Assembly (NCBI RefSeq): GCF_017311165.1
Contig: NZ_CP062973.1
Span: 310,001-374,000 of the forward strand
Reading direction: 5' to 3'
Origin: Psychroflexus sp. ALD_RP9
GTDB lineage: Bacteria; Bacteroidota; Bacteroidia; Flavobacteriales; Flavobacteriaceae
DNA length: 64,000 bases
Shown here in pieces: positions 50,727-59,740 of this stretch (positions are counted from its first letter, which is position 1; each line of letters opens with the position of its first letter). The translations under genes and the position numbers were made by a program. The notes below the pieces were generated by a model that had not been told where the DNA came from, did not search any database, and saw only the letters and a list, made by a program, of their open reading frames with translations.

Positions 50727-51149
50727 ATGTTTAAAAAAATCTTTAGCACAATACTTATTTTAAACTTAACTAGTTGCCCAACTGTTGTAGATATCGACAA
50801 TACAGTATCAGTTTATGAGGGTAATTTAGTTTTAGAAAACAATCAGCCTGCAAACAATGTTATTCTTGGTTTAACAAATACTGATATTGAGACTTATGAT
50901 TCGGTAGAATTATTTTATAGTTTTGATGATCTTGGCGTAGAAACAACTTCAGATGAAAATGGTGCGTTTAGTCTTTTTCACCCTAAAAACATCAATAATT
51001 CTCACTTATACATTAAAAACAATGAAGACTATCTGTTTGAAGTTGAAGTTGATGGTGAAACGATTTTAACACCAGTTATTTTAAGACCTTATGACGCCAA
51101 TCAATTTGAATTTAATTACATCAATCAAGGCGTCAAAAAACTTAATTAA
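50727..51149 (+). CDS. Hypothetical lipoprotein
   Basis: 140 residues. The signal peptide ends in a lipobox (ILNLTSC, Cys17), so it should be a lipoprotein. The mature part looks like a single beta-sandwich similar to carboxypeptidase regulatory domains: YEGNLVLENNQPANNVILGL, then TTSDENGAFSLFHP. Its stop overlaps the start of the following outer-membrane protein gene by one base (TAATG), so the two products probably act together at the cell envelope. Function unknown. Confidence 0.7.
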   Translation: MFKKIFSTILILNLTSCPTVVDIDNTVSVYEGNLVLENNQPANNVILGLTNTDIETYDSVELFYSFDDLGVETTSDENGAFSLFHPKNINNSHLYIKNNEDYLFEVEVDGETILTPVILRPYDANQFEFNYINQGVKKLN

Positions 51150-51820
51150 TGAATCATTTAGGACTCATTACCATATTATTTGCTTTCACTACATTTAGTT
51201 TTAGTCAAAAAATAAACACACCTAGGAAGCTAGTTGAGAATGATTCGCTATTTCACTATGAGCTCTTATTTGGGACAGGTATTTTTGAAGCGGTTGGAGA
51301 AAATTTTATCCATGAAACTTATGATGGGAATGACTTAGGCTTCAATATAGGCGTAAACTTATTTATTTATAAAAACTTAGGCATTGGATTTCATCTTAAA
51401 CGCTATGAATTAGATTTAGCAAAAGATAATTTTTTAGGAAGTCGATTTCATTCAGCTCGAATTTCTACACACGCATTTTTTGGACTCTATAAATTAAGAT
51501 TAGCTAATCAACTTGAATTAAGAACTAGCCTAGGTTATAGTTTATCAACCATAAAAAACAGGAAAAATATAGACACTAATGACTACAAGTTGAATTTTAA
51601 CGGTCTAACTGGCGGCATATTTGTTCAATATTTTTTTAACAAAACCGAAAATATTGGTGTAGGTTTAGGATTAGACTACAATTATAAATTATCTAATCGT
51701 GTTAAAACTTCAAATCGGTATAATGAGTTTATTAATCATAACCAATTTTATACATTAAACTTCATGTTAGTTATAAAATCAGAAGCCTTGAGTTATTACC
51801 CAAGGCCTCAAAACAACTAA
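51149..51820 (+). CDS. Outer-membrane beta-barrel protein, hypothetical
   Basis: 223 residues with a signal peptide at 1-19 (ending TTFSFSQ). The mature part has alternating amphipathic strands (FNIGVNLFIYKNLGIGFHL, LELRTSLGYSLST, IGVGLGLDYNYKLS) and near its C-terminus a QFYTLNFMLVIK strand. This suits an eight-to-ten-stranded barrel. It is translationally coupled to the lipoprotein gene before it. No specific family recognised. Confidence 0.65.
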   Translation: MNHLGLITILFAFTTFSFSQKINTPRKLVENDSLFHYELLFGTGIFEAVGENFIHETYDGNDLGFNIGVNLFIYKNLGIGFHLKRYELDLAKDNFLGSRFHSARISTHAFFGLYKLRLANQLELRTSLGYSLSTIKNRKNIDTNDYKLNFNGLTGGIFVQYFFNKTENIGVGLGLDYNYKLSNRVKTSNRYNEFINHNQFYTLNFMLVIKSEALSYYPRPQNN

Positions 51821-51836
51821 ATAATATCTGATATAA

Positions 51837-52136
51837 TTAAGAATTAGACCTAATTGTATTCACTAAATCATCTTTTTGCAAAACACCGCTTTGTCGCCAA
51901 AGTTGTTTTCCATTTTTAAAAAGTAGCATTGTTGGCACACCTCTAACTTGATATTTTGCCGCTAGAGCTTGATTTTTATCAACATCAATTTTAATAATTT
52001 TAACCTCATCACCAAGTTCAGATTTAACATCTTTTAAAATTGGCGCCAGCATTTTGCATGGGCCACACCAATCAGCAAAAAAATCGATTAGTACAGGCGT
52101 GTCGCTTTCTATAATTTTATTAAATTTTTCACTCAT
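51837..52136 (-). CDS. trxA: Thioredoxin
   Basis: A 99-residue cytoplasmic thioredoxin with the canonical active site WCGPC (Cys24, Cys27) and the cis-Pro in RGVPTMLLF. It would be reduced by TrxB (33728-34696). It lies 28 bases downstream of the CoA-transferase family gene, on the same strand. Confidence 0.95.
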   Translation of the reverse strand: MSEKFNKIIESDTPVLIDFFADWCGPCKMLAPILKDVKSELGDEVKIIKIDVDKNQALAAKYQVRGVPTMLLFKNGKQLWRQSGVLQKDDLVNTIRSNS

Positions 52137-52164
52137 AACTTTTGTTTATTATTAGTGTTGCAAA

Positions 52165-53433
52165 CTACTTGCCAAAACGTTCAAACATCGCTTTTGTCAG
52201 GTCTTCTTGATGGTCTGGATGAGCTATTGAAATAAGTGCTTCTGCCCGTTGCTTTAAATTTTTTCCGTATAAATTTACTACTCCATTTTCAGTTACAACA
52301 TAATGAACGTGAGCTCTAGTTGTTGTCACGCCAGCACCTTTATTTAAAAACGGAACTATTTTAGTTAAACCTTTAGCAGTAGCTGAAGGCATGGCTATAA
52401 TTGCTTTACCACCTTCGGAAAGTGAAGCGCCTCTTATAAAATCCATTTGGCCTCCAACACCCGAGTATTGACGTTTACCAATAGTGTCAGCACAAACTTG
52501 ACCTGTCAAATCAATTTCTATAGCTGAATTTATGGCAGTTACTTTTGGGTTTCTTCTAATTAAAGCCGTATCGTTGGTGTAAGAAGCTTCTTTAAAATGA
52601 ACTAAAGGATTTTCATCTATAAAATCATATAATTTTTGAGAGCCCATAGCAAAACAGGTTACAATTTTTCCTTGTTTTACTACTTTGTGTTCTCCAGTGA
52701 TAATACCTTTTTCAACTAAAGGAAGTACACCATCCGAAAACATTTCAGTATGAATTCCTAAACCTTTATGTTGGTCTAGGTTTGCTAAAACTGCATTGGG
52801 GATAGCACCAATTCCCATTTGAAGTGTTGCACCATCTTCAACAAGATGCGCCACATGCTGACCTATTTTTTCTTCAATAGACGTTGGTATTAAAGCATCA
52901 TGTGCAAATATAGGCTCATCTACTTCTACAGCTGCGTCTATTTGATCAACATGAATAATCCCATCACCATGAGAACGTGGTACCTGAGGATTAACCTGAG
53001 CAATTATTCGTGTGGCCTTTTCAATTGCTGATAAGGTCACGTCTACTGAAGTTCCTAATGAACAATAACCATGTTTATCTGGTGGTGAAACTTGAATAAA
53101 AGCAACATCTAATGGTAAAATATCTTTTTTGAAAAGTAAGCTAATTTCACTTAAAAAAATAGGCACGTAATCTCCATGAGTAGAATTTATAGCATTACGA
53201 ACATTACCACCAACAAAAAAACTATTGATCTTAAAGACGTTTGAATAAGGCTCTTGTGTATATCTTGCGTTTCCTTCGGTATGAAGTTGAGCGATTTCAA
53301 CATCTTCTAATTCCTCATAACGATCGCACAAGGCATCAATTAGAACTTGTGGTGTCATTGCGGCACCTTGAAAAAAAATACGGTCACCGCTATTAACAAG
53401 TGAAACGGCTATTTTTTTATCTGTATATTTCAT
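52165..53433 (-). CDS. Acetyl-CoA hydrolase / CoA-transferase family protein
   Basis: A 422-residue member of the family that includes acetyl-CoA hydrolase and 4-hydroxybutyrate or succinate/acetate CoA-transferases. Visible features are QMGIGAIPNAVL, AIEIDLTGQVCADT (catalytic Glu candidate) and GVGGQMDFIRGASLSEGGK, a glycine-rich CoA-binding loop. The CoA acceptor cannot be fixed from sequence. It follows the TauE/SafE-like gene after 10 bases and may be read from the ccoH promoter. Confidence 0.85.
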   Translation of the reverse strand: MKYTDKKIAVSLVNSGDRIFFQGAAMTPQVLIDALCDRYEELEDVEIAQLHTEGNARYTQEPYSNVFKINSFFVGGNVRNAINSTHGDYVPIFLSEISLLFKKDILPLDVAFIQVSPPDKHGYCSLGTSVDVTLSAIEKATRIIAQVNPQVPRSHGDGIIHVDQIDAAVEVDEPIFAHDALIPTSIEEKIGQHVAHLVEDGATLQMGIGAIPNAVLANLDQHKGLGIHTEMFSDGVLPLVEKGIITGEHKVVKQGKIVTCFAMGSQKLYDFIDENPLVHFKEASYTNDTALIRRNPKVTAINSAIEIDLTGQVCADTIGKRQYSGVGGQMDFIRGASLSEGGKAIIAMPSATAKGLTKIVPFLNKGAGVTTTRAHVHYVVTENGVVNLYGKNLKQRAEALISIAHPDHQEDLTKAMFERFGK

Positions 53434-53443
53434 ATAAATAAAT

Positions 53444-54145
53444 TTAATGACAATTTAAGTCGGCTGTTACTTTTTCAGTCATTGGTTTAGGCGAAATATA
53501 TGGTATTCCTAATCCCATACCACGCAAAATAAATAATATACCAATAACTGCAACTGCATAAGGTATGATTTTACGAAGGTTTAACTTTAAAACGTTTTTT
53601 GTAAAATCCCTCATATATGTCACCATAGCCATCATTGGTATTGTACCTAAACCGAATAAAGCCATGTAAGCAGCACTCATTGTTAAGTCTGCAGTTGCTA
53701 TTGAGGCAAAAACAGCCATATAAACCAAACCGCATGGTAAAAAGCCGTTTAAAAATCCTAAGTAGAAAAATGTATCAAAACTCTTCTTTTTGAAACTTTC
53801 ACCCATCTCAGATTTCACTTTAGCGACTGCTTTATAGAAAGGCTTAGAAATTTTAAATTTTTGTAATTGCTTTTGTGGTAAGATAACTGAAAGTAGCATT
53901 ATTATACCTATGATTATAGATAGTTGTTGCTGAAAACCAAAAGTTGCAATACTTTCACCTAATAAGCCAAATACTAAACCAATAATAATATAGGTTAATA
54001 CTCTACCTACGTTGTACAATAGTATTTGAAGGCTTTTTTTAAGAGGGTTATCCTGAGAAACTGGCAACATTAATGCAATTGGCCCGCACATTCCTACACA
54101 ATGTAAACTTCCTAAAAACCCTAGTATGAAGGCGGACCAAAGCAT
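53444..54145 (-). CDS. TauE/SafE-like membrane protein of the cbb3 cluster
   Basis: 233 residues with about six hydrophobic helices. The N-terminal GSLHCVGMCGPIALM and central NGFLPCGLVYMAV motifs identify the cytochrome-biogenesis-like (DsbD_2/UreH-type) branch usually annotated sulfite exporter TauE/SafE. The conserved Cys, Met and His suggest metal or redox handling. Its start overlaps the ccoH stop by one base, which ties it to cbb3 oxidase assembly. A role in copper delivery is inferred. Confidence 0.8.
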   Translation of the reverse strand: MLWSAFILGFLGSLHCVGMCGPIALMLPVSQDNPLKKSLQILLYNVGRVLTYIIIGLVFGLLGESIATFGFQQQLSIIIGIIMLLSVILPQKQLQKFKISKPFYKAVAKVKSEMGESFKKKSFDTFFYLGFLNGFLPCGLVYMAVFASIATADLTMSAAYMALFGLGTIPMMAMVTYMRDFTKNVLKLNLRKIIPYAVAVIGILFILRGMGLGIPYISPKPMTEKVTADLNCH

Positions 54146-54594
54146 TATTTGTTGATTTTTTTTGTTACCATATAATCCTCATTATTATATGAAAACTTCA
54201 ATATAGCGTCCCAACGACCAGTTGTAAAATATTTATGAGGTAACACAAAGCGTGATGATTTCAACTGGAGGTTTGTAGTAAAATCAAGTGCTTTATCTGA
54301 TGGTCTATACATAAATAATTCAGCTTGTATATCAGCAAAATTAAATTCTGCCGGAAAGATAATTTCTAAACCTTCTTTGGCAAGATTAATCTCAACATTT
54401 TGATCTAAAGCTAGCGCCTTTTTTGAATCGTCTATATCTTTCTGAAGCGTCAAATTTTTCTTGTAATATGATTCGACTACTAAATCATGATCATACTTAT
54501 CATCAGTTAACATATTAACTACAAAAAACATTATGAAGCCGATAAATAGAATGAAAGCAATGACTATTGAAGTTCCCCAGTTTAGTTTCATCAT
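54145..54594 (-). CDS. ccoH: CcoH (FixH) cbb3 oxidase assembly protein
   Basis: 149 residues from ATG 54594 (MMKLNWGTSIVIAFILFIGF). One membrane helix at about 8-30, then an extracytoplasmic FixH domain. CcoH is an assembly and stability factor for cbb3 oxidase. An upstream in-frame ATG at 54621 was rejected because the GAAATTTG -7-like box (54619-54626) overlaps it. The gene is separated from ccoG by a terminator and has its own FNR-like operator. Confidence 0.85.
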   Translation of the reverse strand: MMKLNWGTSIVIAFILFIGFIMFFVVNMLTDDKYDHDLVVESYYKKNLTLQKDIDDSKKALALDQNVEINLAKEGLEIIFPAEFNFADIQAELFMYRPSDKALDFTTNLQLKSSRFVLPHKYFTTGRWDAILKFSYNNEDYMVTKKINK

Positions 54595-54618
54595 TTTAAG
54601 AGGTTTGTGTTTGTAAGA

Positions 54619-54661
54619 CAAATTTCGATTTTTACTGCGGTAAAATTTATGATATTAGTCA
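54619..54661 (-). promoter_or_regulatory. FNR/CRP-type operator and promoter of ccoH
   Basis: Dyad TGACTAATATCA on the - strand (54650-54661), 23 bases, then the -7-like box GAAATTTG (54619-54626). The -7 box is the weakest of the four, but the spacing is identical. Confidence 0.55.
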
Positions 54662-54675
54662 TACTTAGGTAAAAC

Positions 54676-54708
54676 AAAAAACCTCTTGATTTAACAAAAG
54701 GTTTTTTT
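54676..54708 (-). terminator. Terminator after ccoG
   Basis: AAACCTTTTG / CAAGAGGTTT on the - strand, with one mismatch and T tracts on both sides. It sits between the ccoG stop and the ccoH promoter and splits the cbb3 cluster into two transcripts. Confidence 0.65.
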
Positions 54709-54728
54709 TAAGCTTCTAAGACTTTAAA

Positions 54729-56156
54729 CTAATTAAAAGTTCTTGGTCCCATAAAATTGGTTTTTGTTTTGTCAATAAGCTCTTTATTGCTGTAAATACC
54801 AATTTCAAGATCATTCTTATCACCTGAAAGCAAGGCCGGATTAATTTCAATAAATAGTGTTCCTTCAGAAAGACCTTGTTCTGGAATAGTAAAGTTATTT
54901 TCTTTTACAAGCTTAATTTCACCTTTATGAGATAGTAGTTCAAAATGAATACTATCCATTTCTTTAGTGGTTTTATTAATGATTTTGTAGGTAAATACGT
55001 TACTTACCATACCATTTTCTTTAGTTTCATAAAGTTCACCTGGTAAGCGTAAAATCTTTGCTTCAACGCTTGTGCGTAAAAACAACATTCCTATTAAAAT
55101 TCCGATTAAAATAACTAAAACACCAGAATAAGCTTTCATACGTGGTGAAAACTCAAAAGGCTTTTTCTTTTCAATATTATCTTCACTCGCATATCTAATT
55201 AAACCTTTTGGCAAATTAACACGCTCCATTACCAAATCACATGAATCGATACAAGCAGTACAATTTACACATTCTAATTGTGTGCCATTTCTAATGTCAA
55301 TACCTGTTGGGCAAACTGTTACACATTGATTACAATCTATGCAATCACCATAACCTAAAGCTTGACGATCTTCATTTTTCTTGAATTTTTTTCTCCCATT
55401 TTCGCTCTCTCCACGTTTATGGTCATAAGCAACGACAACAGATTTATTATCAAGTAAAACACCTTGCAAACGACCGTAAGGACAAGCTATGATGCAAACT
55501 TGCTCCCTAAACCATGCAAAAATAAAATAGAAAACTCCTGTGAAAATAATAAGCGGTATAAACGTTCCCAAATGTTGCATTGGGCCTTCTGTAATGTATT
55601 TAATTAATTCGTCACTACTAATTAGATAAGCAAGAAATATGTTTGCTACCAGGAATGAAATAATGGCGAATATTAACCACTTAGATGATTTTTTGATGAT
55701 TTTTTCTTTATTCCAAGGCATTTTATCAAGCTTCATTTGCTTGTTACGATCACCTTCTATAGCATATTCAATTCGGCGGAAGACCATTTCTAAAAAAATG
55801 GTTTGTGGGCAAATCCACCCGCAGAAAATTCGCCCAAAAGCAACGGTAAAAAAGGCAATAAAAACAACGCCAATAATCATGGAAATTACAAACAAGTAAA
55901 AATCCTGTGGCCAAAATGGAAATCCAAAAATATTAAACTTTCGTTCTAAGACATTGAATAGTAAAAATTGGTTTCCATCGATTTTAATAAATGGCGCTGA
56001 GAATAAAAAGATTAACAAAGCATAACTTACCCATTTTCTGTATTCATAAAATTTTCCAGAAGGTTTTTTAGGATAGACCCATTGGCGCTTACCTTCTTCG
56101 TTAATAGTACCAATGCTATCTCTAAATTTTTCGTTGTTGCTACTTTGATCTTCCAT
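54729..56156 (-). CDS. ccoG: CcoG, cbb3 oxidase accessory ferredoxin-like protein
   Basis: A 475-residue membrane protein with about five helices. Two 4Fe-4S cluster motifs are in CIDCNQCVTVCPTG and CVNCTACIDSCD. FGRIFCGWICPQTIFLE and CIIACPYGRLQG are further conserved cysteine regions of the FixG family. CcoG reduces copper(II) to copper(I) for the oxidase in studied bacteria. The C-terminal Ig-like domain (about 375-475) is typical. It is 15 bases downstream of ccoP. Confidence 0.93.
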   Translation of the reverse strand: MEDQSSNNEKFRDSIGTINEEGKRQWVYPKKPSGKFYEYRKWVSYALLIFLFSAPFIKIDGNQFLLFNVLERKFNIFGFPFWPQDFYLFVISMIIGVVFIAFFTVAFGRIFCGWICPQTIFLEMVFRRIEYAIEGDRNKQMKLDKMPWNKEKIIKKSSKWLIFAIISFLVANIFLAYLISSDELIKYITEGPMQHLGTFIPLIIFTGVFYFIFAWFREQVCIIACPYGRLQGVLLDNKSVVVAYDHKRGESENGRKKFKKNEDRQALGYGDCIDCNQCVTVCPTGIDIRNGTQLECVNCTACIDSCDLVMERVNLPKGLIRYASEDNIEKKKPFEFSPRMKAYSGVLVILIGILIGMLFLRTSVEAKILRLPGELYETKENGMVSNVFTYKIINKTTKEMDSIHFELLSHKGEIKLVKENNFTIPEQGLSEGTLFIEINPALLSGDKNDLEIGIYSNKELIDKTKTNFMGPRTFN

Positions 56157-56171
56157 TTCAGTTAATTTAAA

Positions 56172-57059
56172 TTACGATTCAGGTTGCCAAATAATATCGC
56201 CTTCAGCTTCTTTAGGGTCTGCTGGTTCTGTACCGTATAAACTTAATACGTAACTGGCGACTTGTTGCATTTCAGAAGGTTTTAAATCGTTTTTCCATGA
56301 CACCATACCTTTACCTGGACGGCCACCTTCACTTATCGTTTTAAAAACATTTTTAATTCCACCGCCTAAAATCCAATTTTCATCTGTTAAATTTGGTCCA
56401 ATACCACCACCACCGTCAGATTTGTGACATGCAACGCAATTAGTAGTATAAATCGCTTCACCAGCTTGTAAATCTGAAGCTTCGGTTAACATGGTAACTG
56501 TTTCAAAGTCTACTAAATCTTTTGCAGTTTTTTTATACTCTTCTATTTCGATTTTAGCCTGAGCCACTTCCATTTCATATTCTTCTTCCTGGGTATAATC
56601 ATTAAATACGTGGAATCTCGCCAAATAAACAACAGCAAAGACAATGCTAATGTAGAAGCTATAAACCCACCATGGCGGAAGCTTATTATCGAGCTCTCTA
56701 ATACCATCATAGTTGTGGTCAAGCTCAATTTCTTCTTCAGTTTCAATTGGTTTTGAACGAGTTAAAGCTTTTAACAGCCAGTCAAACTTCTTCGCAAAGG
56801 CTTGTTTACGTTCTGCTTCAAGAGCGTGATAGCGTTCTTTTTTCTCTTCTGTTAAAGCTTGATAAAGCGTATTATTTAGAGCTGAGATTGATACTTCAAT
56901 CGCTACTAAAAATAAAAATACGATTCCTAGAAAAACCCAAGTATTAGGATATTCAAGTACAGCCCACTGGCCTGGTTCGGTTTCTACTAAATACTCGACT
57001 CCGATAAAAGCCACACTTAGCAGAACTATAATTCGTAAAAATGATGCTAAATTTCTCAT
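56172..57059 (-). CDS. ccoP: CcoP-type cytochrome c subunit of cbb3 oxidase, single heme
   Basis: 295 residues. The N-terminus has two membrane helices (about 8-22 and 38-62), and a third lies near 130-150 (PPWWVYSFYIS). A single CXXCH heme site lies at 208-212 (TNCVACHKSDGGGG), with GMVSW as the Met axial ligand candidate. The usual proteobacterial CcoP has two CXXCH sites. It overlaps ccoQ by 4 bases. It donates electrons to the CcoNO core. Confidence 0.9.
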   Translation of the reverse strand: MRNLASFLRIIVLLSVAFIGVEYLVETEPGQWAVLEYPNTWVFLGIVFLFLVAIEVSISALNNTLYQALTEEKKERYHALEAERKQAFAKKFDWLLKALTRSKPIETEEEIELDHNYDGIRELDNKLPPWWVYSFYISIVFAVVYLARFHVFNDYTQEEEYEMEVAQAKIEIEEYKKTAKDLVDFETVTMLTEASDLQAGEAIYTTNCVACHKSDGGGGIGPNLTDENWILGGGIKNVFKTISEGGRPGKGMVSWKNDLKPSEMQQVASYVLSLYGTEPADPKEAEGDIIWQPES

Positions 57060-57241
57060 TGTTTATCTTCTTTTTTTTGCTCTAAAGGCAGTTCGCTTAA
57101 AAATTTAATGTTTTTCTTATTGTAAGTCATCACCCACCAAAATAGTGCAACAAAAAAGGTAAAAAAGATGAGTAATGAAATAATTGGGTACAACTCAATT
57201 CCTACAATAGTTTCTAGATTTTCTTTTACAAACTTCAACAT
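57056..57241 (-). CDS. ccoQ: CcoQ-like small subunit of cbb3 oxidase
   Basis: 61 residues with one membrane helix (about 17-38, YPIISLLIFFTFFVALFWWV) and a charged tail. The position between ccoNO and ccoP, and the 4-base overlap with ccoP, identify it. CcoQ stabilises the oxidase. Confidence 0.85.
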   Translation of the reverse strand: MLKFVKENLETIVGIELYPIISLLIFFTFFVALFWWVMTYNKKNIKFLSELPLEQKKEDKQ

Positions 57242-57252
57242 AACTATAGGTT

Positions 57253-59451
57253 TTAGTTAGAAGCAGAAGCTTCTTGAGTTTTGTTAACTTTTATATCTGT
57301 TCCTAGTCTTTGAAGGTAGGCGATTAGAGCAACGATTTCACGATTTTTCATTTCGACAAACTCTAAGCCTTGTGCTTCAGCTCTTGCTCGATCGGCTTCG
57401 TAACTTTTTACAAAATCAGGATCATTATACAAGTTCTTTTCTATTTCAGCACCTTGCTTAAGCATTTGTTCTTGAGCGTTTTCAATTTCTTCTTCTGAAT
57501 ATGGCACACCTAAAGTCACTAGGGTTTTCATTTTAGCTTCAGTATCAGATTTGTCTAGTTCATTTTTGATTAACCACTGGTAACTTGGCATAATTGAACC
57601 TGGTGAGGTACTCTGCGGATTATACATGTGATTAAAGTGCCAGTTGTCTGAATATTTATTACCAAGGCGGTGTAAATCTGGTCCTGTACGCTTACTCCCC
57701 CATAAAAATGGATGATCATATACGTATTCTCCAGCTTTAGAATATTCGCCATAACGCTCAACCTCACTTCTAAATGGGCGTACCATTTGAGAGTGACAGC
57801 TTACACAGCCTTCACGCATGTAAAGGTCACGACCTTCTAACTCAAGAGGTGTGTAAGGTTTAACACTTGTTATTGTTGGAATATTAGACTCTACTAACAA
57901 AGTTGGTACAATTTGAACAATACCACCAATTAAAATAGCTATAGTTGCAAGCACAGCCAGCTGAATTGGTTTACGCTCTAACCAGGTATGAAAAGTTTCT
58001 CCAGCTAAGCGACGTTTCGATATTCTTTTAAGTGGTGCAGCTTCAGCTAATTCATTTTCAACTGCTGACCCTGATTTAATAGTTTGAACGACATTTACAA
58101 TTAACATGATCATTCCTAAGATGTAAAGCGTACCTCCGATAGCTCTCATCGTGTACATTGGCATAATTTCAGTAACGGTTTCTAAGAAGTTACCATAGAC
58201 TAATGTACCATCAGGATTAAATTGTTTCCACATAGACGCTTGTAAAAATCCGGCTACATACATTGGTAAGGCATATAAAACAATACCTAAAGTTCCCACC
58301 CAGAAATGTGCATTGGCTAAACCAACAGAAAATAGCTTTGTTTTGAATAATCTAGGTACTAACCAATAAATCATACCAAAGGTTAAGAAGCCATTCCAAG
58401 CTAATGCACCAACATGAACATGAGCGATAATCCAATCAGTAAAATGTGCAATAGCGTTTACATTTTTTAGCGACAACATTGGTCCTTCAAATGTTGCCAT
58501 ACCGTAACCTGTAATAGCAACAACCATAAACTTTAGTACAGGATCAGTTCTTACCTTATCCCAAGCACCTCTTAAAGTTAACAAGCCGTTAATCATACCA
58601 CCCCAAGATGGCATTAAGAGCATAATTGAGAATGTTGTTCCTAAACTTTGCGCCCAATCTGGAAGAGCTGTATACAGTAAGTGGTGAGGACCAGCCCAAA
58701 TATATATGAAAATTAAAGACCAGAAGTGAATGATTGATAACTTATAAGAATAAACAGGTCTGTTTGCTGCTTTAGGAACAAAATAATACATTAAACCTAA
58801 AAACGGTGTCGTTAAAAAGAAAGCCACCGCATTATGGCCATACCACCATTGCACCAAAGCATCTTGAACACCAGCATAAACTGAATAACTTTTAAGAAAA
58901 CTAACAGGTAACTCTAAGTTATTAAATATATGAAGTACAGCAACAGTAACGAAAGTTGCCACGTAGAACCAAATAGCTACATAAAAATGACGTTGGCGAC
59001 GCTTAATCATGGTACCGATTAAGTTCCAGCCAAAAGCAACCCAAACTATTGCAATTGCAATATCTATTGGCCACTCAAGTTCTGCATACTCTTTAGTTGT
59101 CGTGTAACCTAATGGTAATGTTATTGCGGCTGCAACGATAATTAATTGCCAACCCCAAAAGTTTAATTTACTTAGAAAGTCGCTAAACATTCTTGCTTTG
59201 AGTAAACGTTGAGTTGAGTAGTAAACACCAGCAAAAATGGCATTCCCAACAAAGGCAAAAATTACTGCATTCGTATGCAGCGGTCTTAATCTCCCAAAAC
59301 TTAACCACGAAATGCCGTCAGTTAAATCTGGAAATAAAAAAAGAAAAGCCAACAAGAGGCCAACAGACATCCCTACTATACCCCAAACAATGGTTGCATA
59401 CAGGAAGTTTCTTACGATCTTATTATCGTAGTTAAATTGCTCTAACTCCAT
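57253..59451 (-). CDS. ccoNO: Fused cbb3 oxidase subunits I and II (CcoN-CcoO)
   Basis: A 732-residue fusion. The N-terminal CcoN part (about 1-470) has about 12 membrane helices. Heme and copper ligand regions are LRPLHTNAVIFAFVGNA, QWWYGHNAVAFFLT and FTDWIIAHVHVGALAWNG. The C-terminal CcoO part (about 495-732) has one helix and a heme c site REGCVSCHSQMVRPF (Cys549, Cys552, His553). Bacteroidota often show this fusion, while proteobacteria have separate genes. It is the catalytic core that reduces O2 to water. It starts 2 bases after ccoS. Confidence 0.93.
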   Translation of the reverse strand: MELEQFNYDNKIVRNFLYATIVWGIVGMSVGLLLAFLFLFPDLTDGISWLSFGRLRPLHTNAVIFAFVGNAIFAGVYYSTQRLLKARMFSDFLSKLNFWGWQLIIVAAAITLPLGYTTTKEYAELEWPIDIAIAIVWVAFGWNLIGTMIKRRQRHFYVAIWFYVATFVTVAVLHIFNNLELPVSFLKSYSVYAGVQDALVQWWYGHNAVAFFLTTPFLGLMYYFVPKAANRPVYSYKLSIIHFWSLIFIYIWAGPHHLLYTALPDWAQSLGTTFSIMLLMPSWGGMINGLLTLRGAWDKVRTDPVLKFMVVAITGYGMATFEGPMLSLKNVNAIAHFTDWIIAHVHVGALAWNGFLTFGMIYWLVPRLFKTKLFSVGLANAHFWVGTLGIVLYALPMYVAGFLQASMWKQFNPDGTLVYGNFLETVTEIMPMYTMRAIGGTLYILGMIMLIVNVVQTIKSGSAVENELAEAAPLKRISKRRLAGETFHTWLERKPIQLAVLATIAILIGGIVQIVPTLLVESNIPTITSVKPYTPLELEGRDLYMREGCVSCHSQMVRPFRSEVERYGEYSKAGEYVYDHPFLWGSKRTGPDLHRLGNKYSDNWHFNHMYNPQSTSPGSIMPSYQWLIKNELDKSDTEAKMKTLVTLGVPYSEEEIENAQEQMLKQGAEIEKNLYNDPDFVKSYEADRARAEAQGLEFVEMKNREIVALIAYLQRLGTDIKVNKTQEASASN

Positions 59452-59453
59452 AG

Positions 59454-59669
59454 TTATGATTGTTTATGTTTATGATTTGGTTTTTGATTTTCTGAAGAAG
59501 ATGAAGAACCCGATTTATCAGTTTTAACTAGCTCATCATCAAATAACATTCGTACTGATGGCGTATAAGTATCTTCATATTGATGTTTTTTTACTGAAAC
59601 AATAAAAACAATAAAAAACACAATGGCTATTGCGATACTGATGGCTAGTAAACCGTAAATAACGTTCAT
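59454..59669 (-). CDS. ccoS: CcoS, cbb3 oxidase assembly protein
   Basis: 71 residues from ATG 59669 (MNVIYGLLAISIAIAIVFF). One membrane helix, then the CcoS-like YTPSVRMLFDDE and a Ser-rich tail ending NHKHKQS. CcoS is needed for cofactor insertion into cbb3 oxidase. The start 10 codons upstream (59699) was rejected because the -7 box at 59685-59692 lies downstream of it. Confidence 0.85.
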   Translation of the reverse strand: MNVIYGLLAISIAIAIVFFIVFIVSVKKHQYEDTYTPSVRMLFDDELVKTDKSGSSSSSENQKPNHKHKQS

Positions 59670-59684
59670 ACTGTTAATTTTATC

Positions 59685-59727
59685 CAAAAGTAAATGCATT
59701 GTGAAGCTTAAAAAATGACTTTAGTCA
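59685..59727 (-). promoter_or_regulatory. FNR/CRP-type operator and promoter of the ccoS-NO-Q-P-G operon
   Basis: Perfect dyad TGACTAAAGTCA on the - strand (59716-59727), 23 bases, then TACTTTTG (59685-59692). It lies between the ccoI stop and the ccoS start. Confidence 0.65.
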
Positions 59728-59740
59728 TATTTAAAGTTCT

